Shown: positions 17,229 to 26,427 of the stretch, one piece after another
Layout of the letters: every line of letters begins with the position of its first letter
Position numbering within the stretch: position 1 is the stretch's first letter
NCBI RefSeq assembly: GCF_013401435.1
Contig: NZ_JACBGN010000018.1
Coordinates: 1 to 51,727, forward strand
Source of the DNA: Streptomyces sp. BR123
GTDB taxonomy: Bacteria; Actinomycetota; Actinomycetes; Streptomycetales; Streptomycetaceae
Length of the DNA: 51,727 nt
Direction: 5' to 3'
Notes under the pieces: generated by a model
What the model was told of the DNA's origin: nothing
The model's database searches: none
The model's input: only the letters and a program-made list of their open reading frames with translations
Made by a program: the position numbers and the translations under genes

Positions 17229-18062
17229 TCAGCGGCCGAGCGCGCCCCGGAGGGTGATCCCGTACCGGCTGCGCAGGCGCCGTACCTCCCAGACCGAGAG
17301 CGCGGTCACCGAGAGGGGGCCGCCGAGGAGGAACGCGTACAGCACTTCCGGGGGCGCGGCGACGTCAGGACCGTTGAAGACCTGAAAGGCGAAGAGCGAC
17401 CACACCAGCAGTGGCGAGAGCAGTGCCGGGAGCAGTTGGTGGACGTCGGAGGCGCGGAAGCAGGTGGCGACGCAGATGTAGGCCATGAGGATCGTGAACG
17501 GGATGGAGGCGATCAGCAGGGCGATGGAGAGCAGCCAGCCGATGGCGAGGACCACGAAGCTGAGCAGCGAGCAGAGGATGCCGCGGCCGACGATCGAGGA
17601 GAAGAAGCCCATCAGGTCTCCTCCGTCGACGAGCTCGCCCTTGAGGGTCGTGAGGGACAGCCAGGTCGAGGCGGGGCCGAGGGCGAGCGCCAGCATGGAG
17701 GCGACCGGCCCCAGCAGGCGGCGCGCGAAGTCGCGGCGCCTGTCCGGGGTTCCCGCGATGAGGAAGGCGGCGATGCCGATGATGCTTCCTGCCAGCAGGA
17801 TGGCGCAGGCGATGGCGAGTTCGACGAGTTTGCCGAGGACGAACTCCTGCCGCCCCGAACTCAGCGGATAGGCCGCGATGAGCCACACAGCGGCGACCAT
17901 GCCGAGGAGCGTACGCCCGATCTGCATCCTTCCGATGAGCCTGTCGTCCGGACGTTCGTCCAGTCCGGGGGCGCGGTCACCCATGCAGGCGTGGAAGAAC
18001 TCGTTCACCGTGGCGAAAGGTCCCGACCCGTCGTCGACCGTCTGCGCTCTGGCCGTGCTCAC
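17229..18062 (-). CDS. Polytopic membrane protein of unknown function
   Basis: A 277-residue protein with a soluble N-terminus of about 50 residues (FATVNEFFHACMGDRAPG) and about six hydrophobic helices: MVAAVWLIAAYPL, LAIACAILLAGSIIGIAAFLI, MLALALGPASTWLSL, ILCSLLSFVVLAIGWLLSIALLIASIPFTILMAYI, LLSPLLVWSLFAF and VLYAFLLGGPLSVTALSV. The GTG at 18062 was chosen because GGGGGAG lies 6 bases upstream; the longer frame upstream is Pro/Arg/Ala-rich and not credible. No transporter signature is recognised. It is divergent from the amidohydrolase gene, about 280 bases apart. Confidence 0.8.
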   Translation of the reverse strand: MSTARAQTVDDGSGPFATVNEFFHACMGDRAPGLDERPDDRLIGRMQIGRTLLGMVAAVWLIAAYPLSSGRQEFVLGKLVELAIACAILLAGSIIGIAAFLIAGTPDRRRDFARRLLGPVASMLALALGPASTWLSLTTLKGELVDGGDLMGFFSSIVGRGILCSLLSFVVLAIGWLLSIALLIASIPFTILMAYICVATCFRASDVHQLLPALLSPLLVWSLFAFQVFNGPDVAAPPEVLYAFLLGGPLSVTALSVWEVRRLRSRYGITLRGALGR

Positions 18063-18343
18063 TTGCTGCTCCCCCGGTTTTGCGTGTGCTCCGCGTGGGC
18101 GTGTGTCCGCCGCGAACGCCGAACACCTTAGCGGATCTTGAACCGGTGACCGATCCGAGGGAGCCGGGGGAGCCGGGGCATCCGGCGACGCCTGTCGGGC
18201 GGGACGGCTCGCGGCTGCCTCCGAGGCCGCACCGCGAACCGGCACACGCCGCGTACGGCCGCCGCGTCCCTCCGGTGTGGCGGCCGGCGATGCGTGGGAT
18301 ACATGGCAGTCGCCGTACGACCTGCTCTCGTCGAGGAGATGCC

Positions 18344-19567
18344 ATGCGTGTCGCTCCTGTGGCCGGCGCCTTCGAAGGGCTGCTGGCGGAGGCGCGGGCC
18401 GCCCTGCCCGGCATGGTGGCCCTGCGCCGGAGCATCCACCGCTTCCCTGAACTGGGCAGGCATCTGCCCCGCACGCAGCAGGCCGTCCTGGAAGCCCTGG
18501 GCGGCCTGGGGCTGGACCTGGTCACCGGCTCGCACCTGAGTTCCGTCACCGCCACCCTCGAAGGCGCCCGGCCCGGCCCGACGGTCCTGCTGCGTGCCGA
18601 CATGGACGCGCTGCCCCTGGACGAGCAGACCGGTCTGGACTTCGCCTCCCGACTGCCCGGCGCCATGCACGCCTGCGGACACGACGCCCACACCGCCATG
18701 CTCGTCGGAGCCGCCCGGCTGCTCGCGGCCCGCCGCCCCCTGCTGGCCGGGTCCGTCGTCTTCATGTTCCAGCCTTCGGAGGAATCCGGCGGCGGTGCCC
18801 TGCACATGATCGACGAGGGTGTGCTGGAGACGGCCGACGGCACAGGAGTGGCGGCCGCGTTCGCACTGCACATCACCTCGTGCTTCGACAGCGGCACCGT
18901 CCACCTGCGGCCGGGCCCCGCTTTCGCCGCCTCCGACGGGCTTCACGTAACCGTACGCGGCCGCGGCGGACACGCCGCGACACCGCACCGGGCCCTCGAT
19001 CCCGTCCCCGTCGCCTGCGAGCTCGTCCAGGCCCTCCAGTCCATGGTCACGCGGACCGTCGACGTCTTCGATCCGGCCGTGCTCACCGTCGCCTCGGTCC
19101 ACGCCGGTACGACGGCCAACGTCATCCCCGAGACAGCGGAGATCCGCGGCACCTTCCGCACCCTCTCCCCGACCGCACGACAGCTGGTACGCGACGGCAT
19201 CACGCGCGTCGCCCACCATGTCGCCGCCGCCCACGGTATGCGCGCCGACGTCGGCTTGACCGAGGGCTACCCGCCCGTCGTCAACGACCCCCTCTCCACT
19301 GCGGCCCTCCGCGACACCGCCACCGCGCTCCTCGGTCCCGACCGGGTCCATGATCTGGTCGCGCCGTTCATGGGTGCCGAGGACTTCTCGTACGTCCTGC
19401 AGCGGGTGCCGGGGGTGATGGCCATCCTCGGTGCGCGCCCGCCCGGCATCACGCCCTCGGAAGCCCCCGACCTCCACTGCGACCGCGTCGTCTTCGACGA
19501 GGACGCCCTGGCCACCGGAGCGGCCCTCCACGCGGCCGCCGCCCTCCAGGCGGTCCTTCCCCGGTGA
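18344..19567 (+). CDS. M20-family amidohydrolase (hippurate/N-acyl-amino-acid hydrolase type)
   Basis: A 407-residue metallopeptidase-fold amidohydrolase. RADMDALP (84-91), MHACGHDAHTAM (108-119, with the Cys/His metal ligands), QPSEE (143-147, the catalytic Glu pair) and the late GAEDFSYVLQ are all present, as is the dimerisation-domain motif GGHAATPHRALDPV. This subfamily removes acyl groups from N-acyl amino acids or related conjugates in the cytoplasm. The ATG at 18344 has GAGGAGA 5 bases upstream. No neighbouring gene indicates the natural substrate. Confidence 0.93.
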   Translation: MRVAPVAGAFEGLLAEARAALPGMVALRRSIHRFPELGRHLPRTQQAVLEALGGLGLDLVTGSHLSSVTATLEGARPGPTVLLRADMDALPLDEQTGLDFASRLPGAMHACGHDAHTAMLVGAARLLAARRPLLAGSVVFMFQPSEESGGGALHMIDEGVLETADGTGVAAAFALHITSCFDSGTVHLRPGPAFAASDGLHVTVRGRGGHAATPHRALDPVPVACELVQALQSMVTRTVDVFDPAVLTVASVHAGTTANVIPETAEIRGTFRTLSPTARQLVRDGITRVAHHVAAAHGMRADVGLTEGYPPVVNDPLSTAALRDTATALLGPDRVHDLVAPFMGAEDFSYVLQRVPGVMAILGARPPGITPSEAPDLHCDRVVFDEDALATGAALHAAAALQAVLPR

Positions 19568-20059
19568 GGGCCTTGAGACGGTCCGCTGCGCCACCCTGTC
19601 GCCGTACCGCAGGACACCGCTGTGCCTGGAGCGCTCCGTGACCGTGGCCCGGCCGGGTCGGTGTGAGTGCCACAACCCCCGGCCCCGTCCCGGCAAGTGC
19701 TGTGGGACATGGCCCGCACCGGCGACCCGGTGCACGTACGCCGGGCATTCAGGCGACCGGCCGAGGGACACAATGGTCCGGACCGGGGCCAGGACCCCGG
19801 CCCGCTGGATCTGATTCGGCGAGTTGCTGCGTCCTCCCCAGCCCCCAGCCCAAGGTCCGCCTGCACGCCCACCGGACCCGCGGGCCATGCCGGACCGGCA
19901 GACCTACCGGCACCACACGTCGATCCTGCCGGATGACCGCCCGCCGGACCTGGTGCGCGCGGCGATCCGGACGCTCTGCCATGGGACGCCCTCGCCGCAG
20001 AACCCCGCCCACAAGCGGAATATAAGATTCCCCTCTCGGCGTACAAAAGAAGGAACCGC
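19568..20059. other. Intergenic stretch, no gene recognised
   Basis: Nothing recognisable on either strand. The last 50 bases are AT-richer (around GGAATATAAGATTCCC at about 20018-20033, itself an inverted repeat GGAAT...ATTCC) and probably hold the promoter of the RDD gene. Confidence 0.4.
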
Positions 20060-20563
20060 ATGTTCGACTCCATTTCCTCCGGCGGCGACCTTGGTCGGTT
20101 CCAGGCGGCCTCGGGCACCCGTCCCGGATCTCCGGCGGGTCTCATGCCGCGCTGCGCCGCCACTGCCATCGACCTGGTCATCGCTGTCGCGGTCATTCTC
20201 GTGCCGCTGGTCGGCCTCGACCGGATGCTCACGGGCGCCGGGGTCGCCGACGGGGACGCCCGTGCGATCTGGCGCACCACCGCCGCACTCTGGGTCGCGG
20301 CCTTCCTCCTGCTCTACTCTCCGCTGAGCGTGTCGCGCTGGGGCGCGACCCCGGGCAAGCGGGCCCTGCGCCTCGAAGTGGTGCGCTTCACGACCGGCGA
20401 GCGCATCGGCTACGGCCCGGCCGTCGCCCGGCACCTCACGAACCTGGTGGTGACCGGCATACCGGCGCTGTGCGTCGCCAACGTCTCGTCGATCAACCTC
20501 GGCACGGACCGCCGTGGCATACACGACAGGGCTTCGGGCAGCGCGGTGATCCACCGCCGCTGA
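20060..20563 (+). CDS. RDD-family membrane protein
   Basis: A 167-residue RDD protein. The hallmark Arg (MPRCAATAIDLVIAVAVILVP) and Asp (AIDL) begin the first helix; a second helix (TTAALWVAAFLLLYSPL) is followed by the conserved WGATPGKRALRLEVV loop, then a third hydrophobic segment (LTNLVVTGIPALCVANV) and a terminal RRGIHDRASGSAVI. RDD proteins are small membrane proteins, some implicated in ion or metabolite transport. The ATG is preceded by AAGGA at about 7 bases. Single-gene unit. Confidence 0.9.
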   Translation: MFDSISSGGDLGRFQAASGTRPGSPAGLMPRCAATAIDLVIAVAVILVPLVGLDRMLTGAGVADGDARAIWRTTAALWVAAFLLLYSPLSVSRWGATPGKRALRLEVVRFTTGERIGYGPAVARHLTNLVVTGIPALCVANVSSINLGTDRRGIHDRASGSAVIHRR

Positions 20564-20768
20564 CGGCGCGGTCAGGGCCGGCTCCGAGGGCAGCCAGGGC
20601 TGCCGTGATCGCGACGGGCCGCGTGTGCCGGACCTCCGGCGGACGGCGTGTGCGGCCCCCGTAACCGGGCAGGCGGGGACGTGGGGAAGGGACCGGCCTT
20701 CCCGCCACCGCGGTCGCCGAGTCAAGCGCCGACGGGTGCCGCCGCAATCCATCGGACAAGGAGATGTC

Positions 20769-21218
20769 ATGTCGCACGTGAAGGAATCCATCGAGGTCGA
20801 CGTTCCCGTCACCACTGCCTACAACCAGTGGACCCAGTTCGAGTCGTTCCCCGAGTTCATGCACGGCGTCGAACGCATCGAGCAGCGTAGCGACACCCTC
20901 ACCCACTGGGTCACCACGATCGGCGGGGTGGAGCGGGAGTTCGACGCCGAGATCACCGAACAGATCCCCGACGAGAAGGTCGCCTGGGTCACCGTCGGGG
21001 GACAGACCGAGCAGTCCGGACTGGTCACCTTCCGCCCCATCGACCCCACCCATACCGAGGTCACGCTCATGATGGACTTCGACCCCGAGGGCATGGCCGA
21101 GAGCATCGGTGACAAGCTCGGCTTCGTCGACCGCCAGGTGAAGGGCGACCTGAAGCGGTTCAAGCACTTCATTGAAGACCGCGGTGCCGAAACCGGCGCC
21201 TGGCGCGGCACCGTCTGA
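20769..21218 (+). CDS. SRPBCC-superfamily (polyketide cyclase/dehydrase-like) protein
   Basis: A 149-residue START/SRPBCC-fold protein: it begins VKESIEVDVPVTTAYNQWTQFESFPEFMHGVERIEQ, then HWVTTIGGVEREFDAEITEQIPDEKVAW, and ends with a long C-terminal helix VKGDLKRFKHFIEDRG. This is the common stand-alone actinobacterial form, which binds hydrophobic ligands, and not an enzyme with a known reaction. The ATG at 20769 follows AAGGAG at 5 bases. Confidence 0.88.
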   Translation: MSHVKESIEVDVPVTTAYNQWTQFESFPEFMHGVERIEQRSDTLTHWVTTIGGVEREFDAEITEQIPDEKVAWVTVGGQTEQSGLVTFRPIDPTHTEVTLMMDFDPEGMAESIGDKLGFVDRQVKGDLKRFKHFIEDRGAETGAWRGTV

Positions 21219-21838
21219 CAACTGCGTGCGGCCGCCGTTTCGAGCGCACGGGCGGGTCGGCGTGCGGCGGGGCGCGCTGAGGTTCCGGGCCCACCTGGAC
21301 CTGGCGCCGTACGCTTCAGGGCGCCCCGAGGCGCCGTACAGGGCCAGGGCCTCGTGACCGGAAGTCGGCGCGGCCGGGTGGCGAATCACCGACCCTGATG
21401 CGCGCGGCGCTCCAAGCCCGCGCATCCGGGAGTTCGAGCCGGGCGCCGACGCGGCTTCCATGACCTCTACCCGCGCGTCCACCCGTACGCCAGCCGCGGG
21501 TCGCACCCGGCCGCCCGGCACCGGCCGACCCGCGGTCCCCCGTGGCACCTGCCACTGCCGGAACGGAACCGGCCCCTGGGCCGACCGGCGCAACCCGGAT
21601 TCCCGCAGCGGCGTCGGCGGACCGGCGGCACCGGCGGAACCGCCCTGGACAACGTCCCTGCCGCCCGGTTCCGATACGGGGCGCGCGTCGGCCGCGCCCG
21701 GCCTGCGTGTCGCCACCCTGAGACCTCGAAATGCTCCGCCGTCGACAATCGGGATGAACCAGTACGTAGAAGGATGTACCGAGAATGTCGCCCGTTACGT
21801 CGATCCGGTGATCTCCGCAGGTCCCTACGGTTTTTCGT
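21219..21838. other. Intergenic stretch of 620 bases, no gene recognised
   Basis: Several long frames are open but give Arg/Pro/Thr-rich products without family resemblance. One fragment, MNQYVEGCTENVARYVDP starting at 21754, has balanced composition and could be a decayed leader, but I cannot support it as a gene. The downstream promoter presumably lies near 21720-21830, where GC content drops. Confidence 0.4.
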
Positions 21839-22534
21839 ATGGCATCACCGAACGGTCGGACCGGACCACACGACATGCCGACGTGGCGGGCAGCGGCCAC
21901 TGCGATTCTGGTCGCCGCGGTTCTCCCGCCGGCCGTGTTCTACGTTCTGCGGTCACAGGGCATCAGCCAATGGCTTGCGCTGACGCTCAGCGGGGCGCTC
22001 CCGGCGGTGCGCATGGTGGTCACGGCCGCCACGCAGCGGCGTGTGAACGATCTCGAAGCGTTCATGATCGGCATGCTGGCGGTCCGCATCGTCACGTCGC
22101 TGCTCGCCGGCAGTCCGCGGGTCATCCTCGTCAAGGACGCCGGACTCGGGGCGGCTGCCGGGCTCTGGATCCTGGGCTCGCTGCTCGTGGCGAAGCCCTT
22201 CGCCTTCCAGGCGGCCCAGTCCTGGCACGGGCCCGCCGCCGCTGCCGCCCGGGAAGCGGCCTGGCGCGTCTCGCCTGCGCTGCGCAGCGCACTGACCCGG
22301 CTCACGGTGCTGTGGGGCGGCGCCCAACTGCTGGACGGCGCTGCCGGAGTACTCGTCGCACTGCTGATGCCGGTGGAGGCGGTTCCTGCACTCAACCGGG
22401 CCAAGGGGCTGGCGCTGCTGAGCGCCGTCCTCCTCGCCACCGTCTCCTGCAGCCGCCACTACAGGCGGCGGCACGCCCTGTCCCTCTTCGGCTCGACACC
22501 CCTGATCACCAGAAAGGAGGGCCGATCACCATGA
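21839..22534 (+). CDS. VC0807-like integral membrane protein
   Basis: A 231-residue protein with about six hydrophobic segments: AATAILVAAVLPPAVFYVL, WLALTLSGALPAVRMVV, AFMIGMLAVRIVTSLLAG, AGLGAAAGLWILGSLLVAKPFAF, then LTVLWGGAQLLDGAAGVLVALLM and LLSAVLLATVS. The LP...FYVLRSQGISQWLALTLSGALP pattern and the SPRVILVKDAGL loop resemble the VC0807 family, whose function is unknown. Its TGA overlaps the ATG of the Rieske oxygenase gene (ATGA), and that gene's AAAGGAGG lies inside this gene, so the two are translationally coupled. The ATG at 21839 lacks a good ribosome-binding site; ATG 21875 is an alternative. Confidence 0.75.
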   Translation: MASPNGRTGPHDMPTWRAAATAILVAAVLPPAVFYVLRSQGISQWLALTLSGALPAVRMVVTAATQRRVNDLEAFMIGMLAVRIVTSLLAGSPRVILVKDAGLGAAAGLWILGSLLVAKPFAFQAAQSWHGPAAAAAREAAWRVSPALRSALTRLTVLWGGAQLLDGAAGVLVALLMPVEAVPALNRAKGLALLSAVLLATVSCSRHYRRRHALSLFGSTPLITRKEGRSP

Positions 22535-23739
22535 CCGACCAGCGCACCACGCACAAGGACCCTGCCACCCCCGCATCCGCCCCCGAGGCCCTGCGTGAGA
22601 CGCTCGCGGAGCTGCGGCATCTGGCCGCCCTCCCGCTCGAACGCGGCCGGACACTGCCACCCCACGCCTACACCTCGCCCGCGCTGTACGCGTGGGAGGT
22701 CGAACGGATCTTCCGGCGGGAGTGGCTCTGCGTGGCACGAGCCGAGGACATCCCACAGCCGGGGAGCTATCTGCGGCTGGACGTCCTCGGCACACCACTG
22801 GTGATCACCCGGGACGAGGAGGGTGAGCTCCATGCCCTGTCCCGGGTGTGCCGCCACCGGTTCATGGACCTCCTGCCGCCGGAGACCACACCGGGCCGCG
22901 GCTGCCTGAAACGGCTGACGTGCCCGTACCACACCTGGACCTACCGGCTGAACGGCCAGTACGCGGGCCGGCTCGCCGGCGCTCCTTTGATGCAACGCGT
23001 CGACTTCGACCGGTCCGGCTGCCGGCTCCCGGCCCACCGCGTCGAGGTCTGGAACGGCTTCGTCCTGCTCAACCTCGACCCGGACGCGGCTCCGGCGGCA
23101 CCCCCGTTGCGCGGGCTGGACCGGCGGCTGAGCAGCCACGGCATCGCGGACTGGGTGAGCGTCCACACCCAGACCTGGGAAGGCGTACCCGCCAATTGGA
23201 AAGTGGCGGTGGAGAACGGTTCGGAGAACTACCACCACATGGGCACGCACGCCGCGTCCCTGGATCCGGTACTGCCGGGCCGGAACACGGAGATCGACGA
23301 ATGCGACGGCCGCTGGTTCACCATGTTCACGCCGCTGTCCGACTCCGGGCAGGGCGGCACCGGCCTCGGGAGGCGTTCCTCTGGATCCGGCCGGGAATCT
23401 CGGCCGGGAATGCTCATCGCCGGTATCTTCCCGCAGTTCGTCCTGGCGGTCCTGCCCGACAGCGCAGTCAGCATCCGCTGGCTGCCCACCGGTCCGGCCA
23501 CCCACGACACACAGATCACGGCCTTGGTCCCGCCCGGGGCGCACAGCACACCCGGTTTCTCGGAGCAACTGAGCGCCATGCGCGCCCGGATCGCGCAGGT
23601 GCAGGAAGAGGACCTCGTGGCCGTCCGCGGCGTCCAGCGCGGCCTGGCCTCCCACCCGGCTCCGTCCAACGGCCGGTTCTCCCATCTGGAGCGCCCGTTG
23701 TGGCAGTTCCAGCGCTACCTTGCGGAGCGACTGCTGTGA
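22531..23739 (+). CDS. Rieske [2Fe-2S] ring-hydroxylating oxygenase, alpha-subunit type
   Basis: A 402-residue oxygenase. The Rieske cluster is bound by C107-x-H109 (VCRHR) and C131-x2-H134 (CPYHTW). The mononuclear iron site follows in NWKVAVENGSENYHHMGTH (222-240), with H235 and H240 as the two His of the E-x-Y-H-x4-H pattern. Such proteins hydroxylate or N/O-demethylate small molecules, using electrons from a reductase that is not encoded nearby. It is translationally coupled to the preceding membrane protein (4-base overlap, AAAGGAGG about 10 bases before the ATG). The Gly/Ser/Arg-rich insert near residue 280 (GTGLGRRSSGSGRESRPG) is probably a surface loop. The substrate is unknown. Confidence 0.92.
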   Translation: MTDQRTTHKDPATPASAPEALRETLAELRHLAALPLERGRTLPPHAYTSPALYAWEVERIFRREWLCVARAEDIPQPGSYLRLDVLGTPLVITRDEEGELHALSRVCRHRFMDLLPPETTPGRGCLKRLTCPYHTWTYRLNGQYAGRLAGAPLMQRVDFDRSGCRLPAHRVEVWNGFVLLNLDPDAAPAAPPLRGLDRRLSSHGIADWVSVHTQTWEGVPANWKVAVENGSENYHHMGTHAASLDPVLPGRNTEIDECDGRWFTMFTPLSDSGQGGTGLGRRSSGSGRESRPGMLIAGIFPQFVLAVLPDSAVSIRWLPTGPATHDTQITALVPPGAHSTPGFSEQLSAMRARIAQVQEEDLVAVRGVQRGLASHPAPSNGRFSHLERPLWQFQRYLAERLL

Positions 23740-24159
23740 CGGACGTCCGGCATCGACGGAGGCCTACGGCCACCGTGGGTGCGCAGTCACGGTGTCAGCG
23801 GTCACCGGGCGCCGGTCATCGGTCGTCCGCACCGCACGCCCTCGGCCGCTCCCACGGGCCGGGCGGCTGTGGAGGGGGCCGACGGGCCCTCTCCACAGCG
23901 GTGGCCGGTGTCCGGCCGGCGGTGGTGTACCGCACGCGGGCGGAGTCGGTGTGGTCGGCGGGCAGGGTGTCCTGTCCACGGTCGTCTTGTGATCACCGCA
24001 GACGGGTCCCGCGAGCAGGGGGTACTCCTCGGGCCCCGACGGGCACGAATGACTCGGTGTGGCCCGGCGGCTCTGCTGCGTTTCCCGCCTGAACGGCCCG
24101 ACGGCGGCGTCCGGTCCCGCCGCGGCCGCCTGTCGGTGGCGCGTCGTAGGGTCGTGGGG
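23740..24159. other. Intergenic stretch holding a terminator hairpin only
   Basis: Apart from the hairpin listed separately, I see no gene. The frame entering the downstream Imm49-type gene stays open from 23779, but the added residues are Arg/Gly-rich. Confidence 0.4.
23866..23899 (+). terminator. Hairpin terminator after the oxygenase gene
   Basis: GCTGTGGAG...GGCC pairs with GGCC...CTCCACAGC around a short loop. The outer 9 base pairs are perfect, and it begins about 125 bases after the oxygenase stop. Confidence 0.55.
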
Positions 24160-25863
24160 ATGGAACGAAACGAGATTCCCGGCACCGCCGACGACGCCTT
24201 CGACACGGCCCTGCCGATGCTGACTCCCCCTCAGGCCGCCTACCTGCGCGAGCTCGCCGCCCCTCACGCCGAGGACGGGTACCGCTACGCCCTGAACGGT
24301 CTCGCGGCCCGCTGTGCCCGGGCTCCGCAGGAGCAGTGGCCCCGGCTGGTGGCCGCGCACTTCGAGATGCTGCGGCGGGCGAGCCGCGGCGACGAGAGCG
24401 CCGAGGAGCTGCTGCGGGGCGCGTACGCCCGGCTGCTGCCGGTCGACTCCCTCACACCGGATCTGGCGGACCGCATGCGCTACGCGCGGGTGGTGGCGGA
24501 GGGGCTCGTGTTCGCGTACGCCCTCGACGGACCGGACAGCGTGCGGATCCTGACCGACGTCGATGTCGAGCGGGCCGGGCTGCAGGCCCTGGGACAGGCG
24601 GCCTACGAGAATCTGATGGACGTGCAGGTCGCGTACGAGGACGTACCGGTCGAGGGGCGGGCGACGCTGCACTCCGTGTACGGCGACTCCCCGTTCGTCG
24701 CGAGCCGGGCCCTGTTCCTGGCGGACACGGTCCGGCAGCTGACCGGTGAGACCCTGCCGGAGGCGGGCGCGCTGGTCGTCGTACCGACCCGGCACCTGCT
24801 GGCGTACCACCCGATCGCCGACGGCACGGTGATCGACGCCCTCAACGACCTCGCCGCCTACGCCCTGCGCGCCTACCAGGACGGGCCGGGCCCGCTCTCG
24901 CCGCGGGTCTACCGGTGGCACCAGGGCGGCCTGACCTCCCTCACGGTCATCGACGAGGAGACCCGCACGTTCTCCTTGCAGCCGGACCCGCATCTGCTCG
25001 GCCTGATGAAGGGCCTGGTCCGCCTCGACCGCGCCGGGCGGACGACCACCGGCCCGGCGTCGCGCAACCCCTCCGACGCGGCCGGGCTCGAACGGGCCGC
25101 GTCGGAGGCCCTGAAGCCGGTCGCGCGGGACCCGTCGGGGCTGGGCGACGCCTTCGCCGCGGCCCTCGCCCTCGCCCTCGCGCGCTGCGCCGACGACCCG
25201 AAGGCCGACCGCCTCACCACCTGGGACGCGTGGGCCACCTCCGTGCAGCTCGGCTGCGCGCTGTTCACCGGCACGGAGCCGGTCGAATGCTACCTGGGCG
25301 AGGACGTGGTCACCCGGCTGCCCGCCCTTCCGGCCGCTCCCCCGGCGGACGCCCGGGCCTGGCTCGACGCGTTCTACCTGGCGGTGGTGTGCCGCCAGAC
25401 GGAGCGGATCGACCGGCTGTGCGAGGTGCCGATGGAACGGCTGAGGGAGGACGACTCGGTCGACGAGTACGTACTGCACTGGATCGACACCCTGCAGACG
25501 TACTTCGCGCGGCGGAGCATGGACGACGTCGTGGACAAGCTGCTCGCCACGATCCGGACCTCGATGCCGGAGCGGATCGCCCGCGCCCCGAAGGACTTCG
25601 TGAACCGCATCGACTACCAGCCGGTCGGCCTCTTCCACCGCCTGATCACGGGCGACCGGGAGGCCTTCGCGGACACACTGGCCGAGGCGGTCGCGGAGCA
25701 CGCCGGCTACTGGGGCCCGTCGCGGGCCCCGCGCGCCCGGGTGGCACTGGGCCCCCTGGCCATGGCGGCACTGGCCCACGACCACGGGTTCGCGGTCGCG
25801 GCGGACCACCCGCACCTGCCGGTGTACCTCCTCGACGGGGGGCGGATCGAGCACATCCCCTGA
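24160..25863 (+). CDS. Immunity 49 (Imm49) family protein
   Basis: A 567-residue soluble protein. The C-terminal 250 residues (ADARAWLDAFYLAVVCRQTERIDRLCEVP, HWIDTLQTYFARR, GLFHRLITGDREAFADTLAEAVAEHAGYW, PLAMAALAHDHGF) match the Imm49 family of predicted immunity proteins against polymorphic toxins. The N-terminal half (AYENLMDVQVAYEDVP, FVASRALFLADTVRQLTGE, VVVPTRHLLAYHPI) looks like a separate globular domain with a DUF1444-like feel, which I cannot confirm. The start is ATG 24160. No toxin with a recognisable secretion or nuclease domain lies next to it, so it is an orphan or an antitoxin-like housekeeping form. Confidence 0.8.
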   Translation: MERNEIPGTADDAFDTALPMLTPPQAAYLRELAAPHAEDGYRYALNGLAARCARAPQEQWPRLVAAHFEMLRRASRGDESAEELLRGAYARLLPVDSLTPDLADRMRYARVVAEGLVFAYALDGPDSVRILTDVDVERAGLQALGQAAYENLMDVQVAYEDVPVEGRATLHSVYGDSPFVASRALFLADTVRQLTGETLPEAGALVVVPTRHLLAYHPIADGTVIDALNDLAAYALRAYQDGPGPLSPRVYRWHQGGLTSLTVIDEETRTFSLQPDPHLLGLMKGLVRLDRAGRTTTGPASRNPSDAAGLERAASEALKPVARDPSGLGDAFAAALALALARCADDPKADRLTTWDAWATSVQLGCALFTGTEPVECYLGEDVVTRLPALPAAPPADARAWLDAFYLAVVCRQTERIDRLCEVPMERLREDDSVDEYVLHWIDTLQTYFARRSMDDVVDKLLATIRTSMPERIARAPKDFVNRIDYQPVGLFHRLITGDREAFADTLAEAVAEHAGYWGPSRAPRARVALGPLAMAALAHDHGFAVAADHPHLPVYLLDGGRIEHIP

Positions 25864-25961
25864 TCCGGGCGGCGGCGCGGACGCGCCCCCGGACGCGGGG
25901 CCGACGGCGGGCGCGGGGAGGTGTGCGGTACGGCCTCCCCCGGCTCCCCGGCACGGCTCCC

Positions 25962-25981
25962 CGGCACGGGTGCCCGTGCCG
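25962..25981. terminator. Short strong hairpin after the Imm49-type gene
   Basis: CGGCACGGG and CCCGTGCCG form a 9-base-pair stem with a 2-base loop, about 100 bases after the stop. It could be a terminator. Confidence 0.35.
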
Positions 25982-26051
25982 CGGCGGCGTGGCCTGCGGC
26001 TTGACCACGACACGGCGACAAGGCCTTCACTGCTGTCGAGGAGGTGGTCCG

Positions 26052-26315
26052 GTGATCATTCGGGCAGAGGAAACGAACATGCTGCGCGCTCTCCCGGTGC
26101 TGGGGAGCAGGAGTTCGTCGGTGCGGCTGCGGGCGGCCCTGGCGGTCGGCACGGCCGCGGACGCCCGCTCCGCGGACACGCTGATCGAGCGGTGCGCGGT
26201 CGGGCCCGACTTCCCTGTGCGGACATGCCGACGTGGGCGCCGACCCGTCATTCGTCCTCGGTGACGGTTCCGAAGCCGGTCGAGTGCTCGGCTCCCAGTG
26301 CGCGCAGCCGCGTGG
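26052..26315 (+). pseudogene. Frameshifted HEAT-repeat protein gene remnant
   Basis: From the GTG at 26052 the frame reads VIIRAEETNMLRALPVLG, then SRSSSVRLRAALAVGTAADARSADTLIERCAVGPDFPVR, typical of small actinobacterial HEAT-repeat proteins. At about 26222 the match shifts to another frame (DMPTWAPTRHSSSVTVPKPVE), consistent with loss of one base in a GG run, and it soon fades. The usual second half, about 120 residues, is missing. The gene is dead. Confidence 0.65.
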
Positions 26316-26427
26316 TCAGGCGCCCCGTCGGCCCGGGCGGCGGCCGGCATTGCCGGGGCCCCGGCGGGCGGGTGTGGCTGTCAGCCGCAGGGGGCTGCGA
26401 CTGACGGCCTGTCGTCCTCCGTCCCGA

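Noticed and set aside
18128..19888. 586-residue minus-strand frame opposite the M20 amidohydrolase
   Set aside because: The plus strand has every catalytic motif of the M20 family; the minus strand is a shadow.
23764..26013. 749-residue minus-strand frame opposite the Imm49-type gene
   Set aside because: Arg/Gly/Val-rich product with no family resemblance, while the plus strand matches Imm49.
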